A stretch of 24,761 nt of DNA from Lachnobacterium bovis. GTDB lineage: Bacteria > Bacillota > Clostridia > Lachnospirales > Lachnospiraceae. Shown one piece after another: positions 1-7,551 of the stretch; the stretch's first letter is position 1, and the number at the start of each line of letters is the position of its first letter. Location of the stretch: the NCBI RefSeq assembly GCF_900111325.1, contig NZ_FOGW01000027.1, positions 1 through 24,761 of the forward strand. The letters run 5' to 3'. A program made the translations under genes and the position numbers. The notes under the pieces were generated by a model that searched no databases, was not told the origin of the DNA, and saw only the letters and a program-made list of their open reading frames with translations.

Positions 1-1689
1 TTGTAATTCTACCTGTTCTATATTCTGCTCTGATTTTTCTTCTAATTGCAACTCTGGTATATTCTCTAATACAGATTCTTCTGCCAATTGTGGCTCCGGT
101 TCTGGTATTTCTTCTTCTATAATCTCATCTTCAATAAGAGTTTCTGAAACTTCCGGTTCAATTTCAACTTCCTCTGGTTTTGTTTCTGATTGTATTTCTT
201 GTAATGGCTCTAGTTCTGCTTCTATATTTTCTTCTAACTCTGGTGCAATTTCTGACTCCACTTTTACTTGCCCATCTTCTGGCTCTAAATTAATTTCAAT
301 TTCTTTTGTCGCTATTTTCTCATCTGGTATCGAATTATCTTGATTTGCCTCGACTCCATTTTTTATATTTGGCAAACCTTCAACTATTGCACCTGTATAT
401 CCAATACTATTTTCAATTACTGCATCAAATTTTTCTGTTTTATCATCAAGCTCTTCTATTCTCTTAATTATTTGCTCATATTTTTCATTTAGATTTTTTA
501 TTTCTTCTGCCTGATCCTTGATGATTTTTTCCATCTCAGCAAAATTAACCTCTATCTGTTGGCTAATTTGATTATTTAATTTCATCATTTCCTCTGCTAT
601 TGCATTATCATCAATTTCATCATAATCTTCTTCATTATTCTCAACTAATTCCTCAAACTTATCATTCAAATCATTTATTTTATTATCTATTTCTTCAACT
701 CCCATTGTATAATTAGAAGCTAACTGTCCTAGTGATTCCTCAACTTCCATTTTCAAATTGTCAATTTTTTCATTTATAGAACCTTTTTCATTTACTTTGT
801 CATGCAAGTCCTTTATTTTTTCTGACAACTCATTTTCAATTTTTTCTAATGAACTCATTAAATTTTCTGGAGTTACATAATTTCCCTGATAACTCTTAAT
901 TTCTTCTATGTCACTCTCAATTTTATTTATTTTTTCTATTGGGAAATCAATTTTATTATTTGATTGACTCTGTATAATCTCATCCTTAGCATTATTAATC
1001 TCTAATTCGATATTATTTTTTTCATCAAAACCATTATGAATATCATCATAAATCTTAGTACATATCTCTAATGCTCTTTCTGAATTATCGTTAATATTAT
1101 CTAATTTCTCGATTTTATCCCCTATATCTGATTTCAATTCATTCAAATGATCATAAAAATTTTGTATTTCATCTTTTATATGATTCACATTTTCCTTTAT
1201 ATCAATATTGGCTGCTATGATTGCTTCTGCGTTTTCTTTGTTTTGATCAATAGTTTTTTGCGCACTTGATTCATTTTTTTTAACAATTGCAAGAGAAACT
1301 TCCTTTTGAACTTTAAAAATATCTTCAACACTTTCATCCAAAATTTCTTTATTGTGCTGAATAACCCTTTCTATATCACTACTAAATCTTCCAAAATTTT
1401 CACTTTGTATAATCTGCATGTTTTTCAGAGCCTTATATATTTCTTCATTCAACATCTTATTTTCTAGATTGTATAATTTTATTAATCTTAATATTTCAAT
1501 TATCGCAACAAAAATAGCACAAAAAGCCACTCCACCTAGAGTAGCTATAACAAACAAATTTTTTCTAAAATCCCTTATAGCATAAACCTCTACTATCATT
1601 AATCCCATAAAAATTACTAATGAAAATACAATAAAAAAACTACATACTTTCTTCTTTTTTTCATATAAATTAGGATTTTTCTCTTTCAT
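1..1689 (-). CDS. Membrane-anchored coiled-coil protein, C-terminus beyond window
   Basis: An open frame runs from an ATG at 1689 to the left edge without a stop: 563 codons are present and the true end lies outside. The start follows a good ribosome site (GAGGGAG, about 6 bases upstream) and an in-frame stop lies just before it. The protein begins with a short Lys-rich stretch, then two hydrophobic segments at residues about 15-38 and 45-69, which should form a membrane hairpin. Residues about 75-440 are highly charged, rich in Glu, Lys, Asn and Ile, with heptad-like spacing, indicating a long coiled coil. From about 475 onward it is an acidic Glu/Pro-rich tail with PEPEPQ-like stretches. 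I do not recognise the family. A structural or scaffold role at the membrane is only inference. Base composition matches its neighbours, so nothing suggests recent transfer. Confidence 0.8.
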   Translation of the reverse strand, partial: MKEKNPNLYEKKKKVCSFFIVFSLVIFMGLMIVEVYAIRDFRKNLFVIATLGGVAFCAIFVAIIEILRLIKLYNLENKMLNEEIYKALKNMQIIQSENFGRFSSDIERVIQHNKEILDESVEDIFKVQKEVSLAIVKKNESSAQKTIDQNKENAEAIIAANIDIKENVNHIKDEIQNFYDHLNELKSDIGDKIEKLDNINDNSERALEICTKIYDDIHNGFDEKNNIELEINNAKDEIIQSQSNNKIDFPIEKINKIESDIEEIKSYQGNYVTPENLMSSLEKIENELSEKIKDLHDKVNEKGSINEKIDNLKMEVEESLGQLASNYTMGVEEIDNKINDLNDKFEELVENNEEDYDEIDDNAIAEEMMKLNNQISQQIEVNFAEMEKIIKDQAEEIKNLNEKYEQIIKRIEELDDKTEKFDAVIENSIGYTGAIVEGLPNIKNGVEANQDNSIPDEKIATKEIEINLEPEDGQVKVESEIAPELEENIEAELEPLQEIQSETKPEEVEIEPEVSETLIEDEIIEEEIPEPEPQLAEESVLENIPELQLEEKSEQNIEQVELQ

Positions 1690-1821
1690 TATTCTCCCTC
1701 ATTTCATTCATATATTTAACGATATCATATATATTTTCGGCAGAATAATATGATTTATATATAAAATATGAATTGAAAATTAAAGTAAAAATATAAAACA
1801 ATCAATATTTCTTTTCCTAAC

Positions 1822-1891
1822 AAAAAGACACAGAACATTGTCCTTTTTCAAATAATAGTCATCTATTATTTGTATGCACAATTCCTGTGTC
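1822..1891 (-). terminator. Nested-hairpin terminator after tRNA-Arg
   Basis: On the minus strand, outer arms GACACAG (1885-1891) and CTGTGTC (1827-1833) pair and are followed by five T (1822-1826). Inside them sits a second perfect hairpin, CAAATAATAG / CTATTATTTG with a 4-base loop (1849-1872). The sequence between the outer and inner arms also partly pairs (TTGT/ACAA). It lies just downstream of the tRNA-Arg gene and probably ends its transcript. Confidence 0.7.
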
Positions 1892-1900
1892 CTCAAATAA

Positions 1901-1974
1901 CGTCCCCGAGAGGATTCGAACCTCCGGCCTCTCGCTTAGGAGGCGAGCGCTCTATCCAACTGAGCTACGAAGAC
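1901..1974 (-). tRNA. tRNA-Arg (anticodon CCT)
   Basis: The minus strand folds as a complete 74-base cloverleaf. The acceptor arms are GTCTTCG / CGGGGAC, with two G-T pairs. The D arm contains AGCTCAGTTGGATAGAGC. The anticodon stem CTCGC/GCGAG holds loop CTCCTAA, so the anticodon is CCT (reads AGG). The T arm is GGAGG-TTCGAAT-CCTCT. The discriminator base is G and the 3' CCA is not encoded. It lies between the DUF3881 gene and its own terminator. No convincing separate promoter was found, so it may be partly co-transcribed with the par operon. Confidence 0.95.
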
Positions 1975-2030
1975 GTATAAATTATTGAATTATCATCACT
2001 AATTTATTTTACTACATTTTTCTTGATTTG

Positions 2031-2056
2031 AAAAGAGTTTACTAATAATAAACCTC
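2031..2056 (-). terminator. Possible weak terminator at end of DUF3881 gene
   Basis: On the minus strand GAGGTTTA (2049-2056) and TAAACTC (2035-2041) can pair with one bulged G, followed by TTTTC. The hairpin overlaps the last codons and stop of the upstream gene. It is short, so partial read-through into tRNA-Arg is plausible. Confidence 0.35.
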
Positions 2057-2911
2057 TCCTTGTAGCCAAACTTTACCTTTAAATCTTCTGCCTACTTTAG
2101 GTTCTCCTAATAAATCATTACTATTTATACAAATATCAAACTCTATTCCATTCGCATCAATTTTCATTATATAAATTTCTTCTTTTGAAATCTTATTTAT
2201 TTCTTTTTTTACTTTTTTAATATTACCTATAATATTATAAATATCAGGTTCAACACCATAAGGAATTATTGTTGTTGATACAATTGATAATACATCTTCA
2301 TTCTTTATCCTTTTTGTCAATGTAGAATATGTATTAATTTCATTTTCCATTAAATTTTCAACTGCATCTTCATCGCCTTCGCGAGCCTTAGAAATTAATT
2401 CATTATTTTTTCTTTCAATACTATTTTTAAATTTAACTTGACCATTATTTTTCTTCTGAATTGGTAACAAAATAGTACCGCTCTCAGCAAGGCCCGCTAA
2501 ATATGTACATCTTGAAATTTTTTTCTCTCTTATTTCTGTATTACAATTTCCAATATTTTGAACAAAAAATATTAGTGTAACACCCATTCTAATTTCATCG
2601 CAAATACCACAAAGAGCTTCTTTGTCATAGTATCTTTCTACTTCAATTTTTTCATTCGTACTTTTACTAGTACCTTTTAAAAATGGATAGTAATACTCTC
2701 TAACGAATTCACTTGTATCTTCTTTGTAATATCCACACACTGTTACACCAATATTTGGTGCAACTTGCATTCTTAATTCACCATACCGTGTTCCATCATT
2801 TAAAAAAGATATCGATTCATAATAGTTCTCTTTTTCTACTCTTTTTAAGAGATCTTCTAAATTTTCTCTATTTAAATCAGAAAAACCAATTGATTTTAAA
2901 TACTTATTCAT
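2042..2911 (-). CDS. DUF3881-type conserved protein of unknown function
   Basis: This 289-residue soluble protein matches, from memory, the DUF3881 family that is typical of Lachnospiraceae. Recognisable parts are the opening (MNKYLKSIGFSD), the central ERYYDKEALCGICDEIRMGV followed by a hydrophobic LIFFVQN stretch, ILLPIQK around residue 150, and the end with DLLGEPKVGRRFKG. There is no signal peptide or membrane segment. A clear ribosome site (AAGGAG, 6-7 bases before ATG) supports the start. It is the last protein gene of the parA-parB-DUF4446-DUF3881 run, 15 bases after the DUF4446 gene, so it is probably co-transcribed with the segregation genes. Its function is unknown; a link to chromosome segregation rests on position only. 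Confidence 0.8.
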   Translation of the reverse strand: MNKYLKSIGFSDLNRENLEDLLKRVEKENYYESISFLNDGTRYGELRMQVAPNIGVTVCGYYKEDTSEFVREYYYPFLKGTSKSTNEKIEVERYYDKEALCGICDEIRMGVTLIFFVQNIGNCNTEIREKKISRCTYLAGLAESGTILLPIQKKNNGQVKFKNSIERKNNELISKAREGDEDAVENLMENEINTYSTLTKRIKNEDVLSIVSTTIIPYGVEPDIYNIIGNIKKVKKEINKISKEEIYIMKIDANGIEFDICINSNDLLGEPKVGRRFKGKVWLQGEVYY

Positions 2912-2926
2912 TATCTTCTCCTTAAT

Positions 2927-3436
2927 TTAAGAAGCCTCTTCTTTAATTAAACCTTTTGCAATATCTAACGATTCTTGTTCTTCATTTGATAATTCTAAAA
3001 TTGAATTACCTCCGATGATTTCTTTTGCATATGTGTAACTTCCTTCACGGCTGTGAACAGCATTAATAATAACACCATCTTCGACTTCATTTAATAAACA
3101 TAAAGAAAAACTAAGTTTTCCTCCCATTTCATTAAATGCATCATATTTTTTTAGCCCAACCTTCTGGAAAGTAATACCAAATTTTTTGTATAAAGTATCG
3201 ATGTCTTTTTCATTCTTTTTATTTTTTTGAATCAAAGAATCAACCTGATCTAATCTTTTTATCAATGTATCTTCTAATGTTTTACCATCTTGTCCTTCCA
3301 TAAAAGCATTATACTTTTTCTCTATTTTTGATGTCTTAACTAAATTAGCGATCATTATAATAAAAAATAAAACAACTAATGCAGCTAATCCAATTACAAC
3401 ATAATCAGTACTAATTCCTAAATATTTTTCTATCAT
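2927..3436 (-). CDS. DUF4446-type membrane protein
   Basis: This 169-residue protein has one N-terminal membrane span (residues about 12-33) followed by a basic and charged stretch that may be a short coiled coil (about 35-85). A compact C-terminal domain follows. That domain carries the DUF4446 pattern: FQKVGLKKYDAFNEMGGKLS, then FSLCLLNE and a HSREGSYTYAKEI stretch. The family is known mainly from clostridia and is often found beside parB; no function is established. The start is supported by AGGAG 6 bases before ATG. It sits 24 bases downstream of parB and 15 bases upstream of the DUF3881 gene, consistent with one operon. The topology suggests a membrane-tethered cytoplasmic domain. Confidence 0.85.
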   Translation of the reverse strand: MIEKYLGISTDYVVIGLAALVVLFFIIMIANLVKTSKIEKKYNAFMEGQDGKTLEDTLIKRLDQVDSLIQKNKKNEKDIDTLYKKFGITFQKVGLKKYDAFNEMGGKLSFSLCLLNEVEDGVIINAVHSREGSYTYAKEIIGGNSILELSNEEQESLDIAKGLIKEEAS

Positions 3437-3460
3437 CTCAATCTCCTAGTTACTATTATT

Positions 3461-4372
3461 TTATTGAACATTTGTTTTAATTATATCAATTATTCTATCT
3501 AGCTCATTTTGAGAATAATATTCAATTTCAAGCTTTCCACTTTCAGCATTTTTGGAATTTATTCTAACTTTAGTTCCAAAAATACTTTTCATTTGTTCCT
3601 CTAAATCAGAATAAATTATTTTTAATCTTTCATCCAATTGATTATCCAAATTAGTTTTTTTATCATCTTCACCATTTTGAATTTTCTTAACTAATTTTTC
3701 AGTTTCTCTAACGCTTAATTTTTCATCAAATATTCTTTGAGCAATTAAATATTGTTTTTCCAAATCGCTTATTCCAAGCAATGCTCTTGCATGTCCAGTT
3801 GAAATCATTTCATCAACTATCATCTGCTGAACTTTATCATTTAATTTTAACAATCTCATACAGTTGGTTACAGCGGTTCTACTTTTTGAAACTCTCTCCG
3901 CAACTTCATCTTGTTTCAAATTAAATTCTTTTAATAAACGCTTATATGCTAATGCTTCTTCAATTGGATTTAAGTTTTCTCTTTGAATATTTTCAATCAA
4001 AGAAATTTCTACTATTTCTTGTTCAGATAGATTTTTTATAATTACAGGAACTTCCTTCAAGCCTGCATTTTTTGCAGCTCTCCATCTTCTTTCACCTGCA
4101 ATTATTTCATAAAATCCATCCCTTTGCTGAACTAACAATGGTTGTAAAACACCATATTGCTTAATTGATTCTGATAATTCTAAAAGTGCATCTTCATCAA
4201 AATCTTTTCTTGGTTGTTCCTTATTTGGTTCAACCTTATTAATTGAAACTTTAATGCCTTCATTTGCATTTGATGTTATTTCCTCTACATTTTTTGTTTT
4301 TGCTTTATTACTAACTTTATCAGCAATAAGAGAATCTAGTCCTTTACCTAAACCACTCTTTTTTTGTGCCAT
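3461..4372 (-). CDS. parB: Chromosome partitioning protein ParB (Spo0J)
   Basis: ParB binds parS sites, loads as a CTP-dependent clamp and spreads to organise the origin and recruit SMC. The 303-residue protein starts with the ParA-contacting GLGKGLDSLI motif (residues 7-16). The CTP-binding box GERRWRA is at 93-99 and the ENIQREN box at 127-133. A helix-turn-helix follows at about 151-175 (LKQDEVAERVSKSRTAV), then a C-terminal dimerisation region. Its length is typical. The start lies one base after the parA stop, and its ribosome site (GAGAGGAT) is inside the parA coding end, which suggests translational coupling. Three perfect parS targets lie upstream at 5226-6380. Confidence 0.97.
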   Translation of the reverse strand: MAQKKSGLGKGLDSLIADKVSNKAKTKNVEEITSNANEGIKVSINKVEPNKEQPRKDFDEDALLELSESIKQYGVLQPLLVQQRDGFYEIIAGERRWRAAKNAGLKEVPVIIKNLSEQEIVEISLIENIQRENLNPIEEALAYKRLLKEFNLKQDEVAERVSKSRTAVTNCMRLLKLNDKVQQMIVDEMISTGHARALLGISDLEKQYLIAQRIFDEKLSVRETEKLVKKIQNGEDDKKTNLDNQLDERLKIIYSDLEEQMKSIFGTKVRINSKNAESGKLEIEYYSQNELDRIIDIIKTNVQ

Positions 4373-4373
4373 T

Positions 4374-5141
4374 TTATATATCCTCTCTATCCACTATTTC
4401 CTTGGCTAGTTTTCTATAGCTCTCGGCTCCAGCTGATTTTTTATCATACATGTTAATTGGCAAACCGTATGATGGCGCCTCAGCCAACTTAATATTTCTT
4501 GGTATCATTGTATCGTAAATCTTCGTATCGAGATTTTCTCTAACGTTTTCGACAACTTGATTAGATAGATTTGTTCTCATATCATACATTGTGAAAACTA
4601 AACCTTCAATCTCTAATTCAGGATTTAGTCTATCTTGTACCAAATTAATTGTATGCATCAACTGACTCAATCCTTCAAGAGCATAATACTCACATTGAAT
4701 TGGAACTAAAATTGTATTTGCTGTTGTCATCGCATTTACTGTCAACATATTTAATGATGGTGGACAATCAATTATAATAAAATCATAATCTTCTTTAATA
4801 TAGTCTACCGCATTTTTTAAAATATATTCTTTTTCTGTAATACCTAATAATTCAATTTCTGCTCCTGCTAAATTCACATTAGAAGAAATAATATTTAGGT
4901 TTTCCACTACTGATTCCACAATGCTTTCCTGAATAGAACATTCGTCAAGCATCAATTCATATACAGTATTTTCCACCTCATTTTTGTCAACGCCCAAACC
5001 ACTTGTCATATTACCTTGGGGATCTAAATCAATTGCTAAGACCTTTTTACCTGATTCTGCAATACAAGCCGCCACATTTATGGCTGTTGTTGTCTTTCCA
5101 ACTCCACCTTTTTGATTTGCTATTGCTATTATTCTTCCCAT
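4374..5141 (-). CDS. parA: Chromosome partitioning ATPase ParA (Soj)
   Basis: A deviant-Walker ATPase of the ParA/MinD group that works with ParB to position origins; in Bacillus, Soj also controls DnaA. The 255-residue protein has the P-loop KGGVGKTT at 11-18 with both lysines, DLDPQGN at 38-44 and the Walker B-like IIIDCPPS at 122-129. There is no N-terminal DNA-binding extension, so it is the short chromosomal type. AAAGGA lies about 8 bases before the ATG. It heads the operon parA-parB-DUF4446-DUF3881. A promoter with an extended -10 sits 50 bases upstream, directly next to a parS site, so ParB-dependent control of the operon is plausible. Confidence 0.97.
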   Translation of the reverse strand: MGRIIAIANQKGGVGKTTTAINVAACIAESGKKVLAIDLDPQGNMTSGLGVDKNEVENTVYELMLDECSIQESIVESVVENLNIISSNVNLAGAEIELLGITEKEYILKNAVDYIKEDYDFIIIDCPPSLNMLTVNAMTTANTILVPIQCEYYALEGLSQLMHTINLVQDRLNPELEIEGLVFTMYDMRTNLSNQVVENVRENLDTKIYDTMIPRNIKLAEAPSYGLPINMYDKKSAGAESYRKLAKEIVDREDI

Positions 5142-5190
5142 TTTTTTATCCTTTCTTGTTTTTTGGACTTACCCTTCTAAATCACTTTTT

Positions 5191-5219
5191 ATTATAGCAT
5201 TTATATTTCCATTTTTCTA
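5191..5219 (-). promoter_or_regulatory. Predicted parA promoter beside parS
   Basis: On the minus strand a perfect -10 TATAAT (5191-5196) carries an extended TGC just before it. A moderate -35, TAGAAA (5214-5219), lies 17 bases further upstream. The parS site at 5226-5241 starts 6 bases beyond the -35 element. Confidence 0.6.
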
Positions 5220-5225
5220 TAATTA

Positions 5226-5241
5226 TGTTTCACGTGAAACA
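5226..5241. promoter_or_regulatory. parS site 1
   Basis: TGTTTCACGTGAAACA matches the 16-base parS palindrome of Bacillus and other bacteria exactly. It lies in the parA upstream region, immediately upstream of the predicted parA promoter. Confidence 0.95.
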
Positions 5242-5501
5242 TTTTTTCCATTTTTCACAAAACATAGTAAACTAAAACTTCCATATTAGTATATATTTAA
5301 ATTCATTAACAATATCATCTTCTTTGATTTATTGTTTTTTCTTTATATAATATATATTTTTCTCATCATATAGCATTCATTTTTTATATATTTAGATCAT
5401 AACATTTTAATTTTAAACATAATACTTTCAATTTTATTTTAACCATTCTTATATAAACAATTTTTTTAATAATTAAATTTCAAATATTTTTCATTAACTT
5501 C

Positions 5502-5535
5502 TCTTAGATCAAAATATATCTTAGATTAAAATATA
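5502..5535. repeat. 17-base tandem pair near parS site 2
   Basis: TCTTAGATCAAAATATA (5502-5518) is followed directly by TCTTAGATTAAAATATA (5519-5535), differing at one base. It ends 28 bases before parS site 2. In such AT-rich DNA this may be chance duplication. Confidence 0.6.
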
Positions 5536-5563
5536 ACTTAAATTTAGATATCCATCACAAAAA

Positions 5564-5579
5564 TGTTTCACGTGAAACA
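5564..5579. promoter_or_regulatory. parS site 2
   Basis: A perfect TGTTTCACGTGAAACA. Flanking A/T bases extend the dyad by about four on each side. It sits inside the gene-free region, 322 bases from site 1. Confidence 0.95.
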
Positions 5580-6364
5580 TTTTATATTCTTAAGTAGTCA
5601 CCCTTATTCTAAAAAACAAATTTTATTCAATATTAATGTATACACTCACTATTTATTCCTATAATACATTTTTTCTTATTTATATATAATTCAATATTGA
5701 TTAATATCATGTTATACACTTTACTTAGACTTGTTTTACTTTATTTCCAGATAAATCTTCTTTATTATTAATACCTTTGTATTCGTTGCTACTAAATTCA
5801 TTTTAGTCACTTTTTATAATGATTAATACCATATTCATTTTATTTATCAATACATTAATATTCGTTGCTATTTTATTCTTTTTCATTTTCATATAAATCT
5901 TAAAACATTATACATGTATTGAGATTAATAATATATTTAAAAACATTATAATTATTTTGAAAATATTTTTCTTATATATCGTGCTATAAATCTACAAATG
6001 ATTCTCTCATAATATTTCTTAAAATTCCTTCATACTATCTTTATTTAGTTTTCTAAAAATCTTATTATAACCACAAAGCTATACTATATAAAACACTTCT
6101 AGCATTTTTCAAATGTTACACAACTATTACTTAATGATTCTATTATTTATACTTCTATCTTTCTCACTACATTTTTTTCAATACCGATTTATTAACTACA
6201 TATTCTGTAAAACTGAGTCTAAGTATAATATTTGAACATATCGATAATAAATTATTTTTTTATATCTTTTAAATACATTATAGTATCAATTATACCCACA
6301 AATTTATTTTTTATAATTTCACTCTCTCAAATACCTAGATATTTTATATAACCTTATCAAAAAA

Positions 6365-6380
6365 TGTTTCACGTGAAACA
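6365..6380. promoter_or_regulatory. parS site 3
   Basis: A perfect TGTTTCACGTGAAACA flanked by six A on the left and six T on the right, so the full dyad spans 6359-6386. It lies 40 bases upstream of the -35 of the hydrolase gene and touches a second palindrome (6383-6404). Confidence 0.95.
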
Positions 6381-6382
6381 TT

Positions 6383-6404
6383 TTTTAGAAATTAATTTCT
6401 AAAA
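6383..6404. promoter_or_regulatory. 22-base palindrome next to parS site 3
   Basis: TTTTAGAAATT followed by its exact reverse complement, centred between 6393 and 6394. It overlaps the T-run of the parS 3 dyad and lies 17 bases before the predicted -35 of the hydrolase gene. It could be an operator; no regulator is known. Confidence 0.5.
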
Positions 6405-6420
6405 TCATTTCAGAAATCAT

Positions 6421-6449
6421 TTGTAAAAATCGATAAAGACATATATAAT
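6421..6449 (+). promoter_or_regulatory. Predicted promoter of the hydrolase-fold gene
   Basis: TTGTAA (6421-6426), a 17-base spacer and a perfect TATAAT (6444-6449). The start codon is at 6486, leaving a short leader with a strong ribosome site. Confidence 0.7.
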
Positions 6450-6485
6450 TATTATATAAAGTGCTTTTTATAAAGGAGGAGTTAT

Positions 6486-7424
6486 ATGAAGAAATTCACA
6501 AAAAAATTTTTATTTTTTTCAACTCTAGCAATTGCATCAATCGAAGGATATAATAAATATATTTCCTATAAATCTAACGAAGAATTAAAAGATTCATCGG
6601 TTGATGGTGATTTTTATGACTATAAATACGGAAATGTATATTACACTAAACGAGGCCATGGAGATCCTATTTTATTAATTCATGATCTTAATCCAATGGC
6701 ATCTTCCAAAGAATGGGAAAAATTGTCACATGCTTTAGAAAACAAATATACCGTTTATACAATAGACTTGTTAGGATGTGGATTATCTGATAGACCAAAT
6801 TTAACATACACAAATTATTTCTTCGTTCAATTAATATCATCTTTCATTAAGAATATAATTAATAGCGAAACAATAGTTGTTGCATCACATTTTTCAAGTA
6901 CATTTGTAGCTATGGCCAACAAACTTGAACCAGATTTATTCAAACAGATTTATCTGATCAATCCTGTTTCACCTATGCAGACAATCGGTAAAATAAGCTA
7001 CCTTGAAAAATTAAAGAAAAAATTTATAAACACACCTGTATTAGGAACATTCATATATAATATTACATTTTCAAAAAAGAACATAATTAATGCTTTTAAA
7101 TTAGGTTATTTTTATGATTATACAAAAGTTGATTCAAACCTAATCGATGTTTTTCATTCAAACTCACACTATGATAATTCAGCTGGAAAATATTTATACT
7201 CTAGCATGATTTCAAATTATCTAGATGCGAATCTAGGCTTAGCCTTTGATAATTCAAAAACACCTACAACTATTATTTCATCAAGAAATAATTTTGAAGC
7301 AAATGAACTTTTCAACAATCTAACTCGTAATGTTGAAAATATTGATTTGATAACATTATCAAATTGCAAATTATTGCCACACTGGGAAAACCCAATGAAA
7401 ATTGTAAAATTAATCAACAAATAA
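6486..7424 (+). CDS. Alpha/beta-hydrolase-fold protein with degraded active site
   Basis: This 312-residue protein has a basic N-terminus and one hydrophobic stretch (about residues 8-19), a likely membrane anchor. The rest shows the alpha/beta-hydrolase order: PILLIHD at 61-67 (oxyanion strand), YTIDLLGCGLSDRP at 91-104, the elbow region VVASHFSSTF at 131-140, a cap segment about 165-245, and LLPHWENP at 297-304. Key residues are abnormal. The usual GHSxG elbow reads SHFSS, so either Phe136 replaces the nucleophile or Ser137 serves without flanking glycines. The acid position near SSRNN (265-269) lacks Asp, and the usual G-H before the final LP reads K-L. It may be a pseudoenzyme. AAAGGAGGAG precedes the ATG. 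It lies alone between parS DNA and rsmG, and is transcribed against replication. Confidence 0.75.
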   Translation: MKKFTKKFLFFSTLAIASIEGYNKYISYKSNEELKDSSVDGDFYDYKYGNVYYTKRGHGDPILLIHDLNPMASSKEWEKLSHALENKYTVYTIDLLGCGLSDRPNLTYTNYFFVQLISSFIKNIINSETIVVASHFSSTFVAMANKLEPDLFKQIYLINPVSPMQTIGKISYLEKLKKKFINTPVLGTFIYNITFSKKNIINAFKLGYFYDYTKVDSNLIDVFHSNSHYDNSAGKYLYSSMISNYLDANLGLAFDNSKTPTTIISSRNNFEANELFNNLTRNVENIDLITLSNCKLLPHWENPMKIVKLINK

Positions 7425-7453
7425 AACAATATACATTTAATCTACATACTATA

Positions 7454-7483
7454 AAAATAATAGATTTTAAAATAATAGATTTT
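7454..7483. repeat. 15-base tandem duplication
   Basis: AAAATAATAGATTTT occurs twice in direct succession (7454-7468, 7469-7483) and a degraded third copy merges into the terminator stem. It lies in the short gap between the convergent hydrolase and rsmG genes. Confidence 0.6.
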
Positions 7484-7484
7484 A

Positions 7485-7528
7485 AAAAAATAGATACTTC
7501 TAAATTAATAAAGAAGTATCTATTTTTT
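7485..7528. terminator. Bidirectional terminator between convergent genes
   Basis: Perfect 17-base arms, AAAAAATAGATACTTCT (7485-7501) and its reverse complement (7512-7528), with a 10-base loop. A-run and T-run ends allow termination of the hydrolase transcript on the plus strand and the mnmE-mnmG-rsmG transcript on the minus strand. Confidence 0.85.
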
Positions 7529-7551
7529 ATTTATTGTAATTTATAATTATT

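Larger units (their letters stand above)
5142..6485. other. Gene-free, very AT-rich parS region
   Basis: These 1344 bases between the divergent parA and hydrolase genes hold no credible coding frame: stops are frequent in every frame I followed. G+C is very low (for example 11 G/C in the 60 bases 5821-5880). The region contains three parS sites (5226, 5564, 6365), a parA promoter at its left edge and a hydrolase promoter at its right edge. It also holds minor repeats: a 17-base tandem pair TCTTAGATYAAAATATA (5502-5535) and two copies of TATTCGTTGCTA 79 bases apart (5780-5791 and 5859-5870). It looks like a ParB loading zone; whether it has another role is not visible. Confidence 0.75.
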
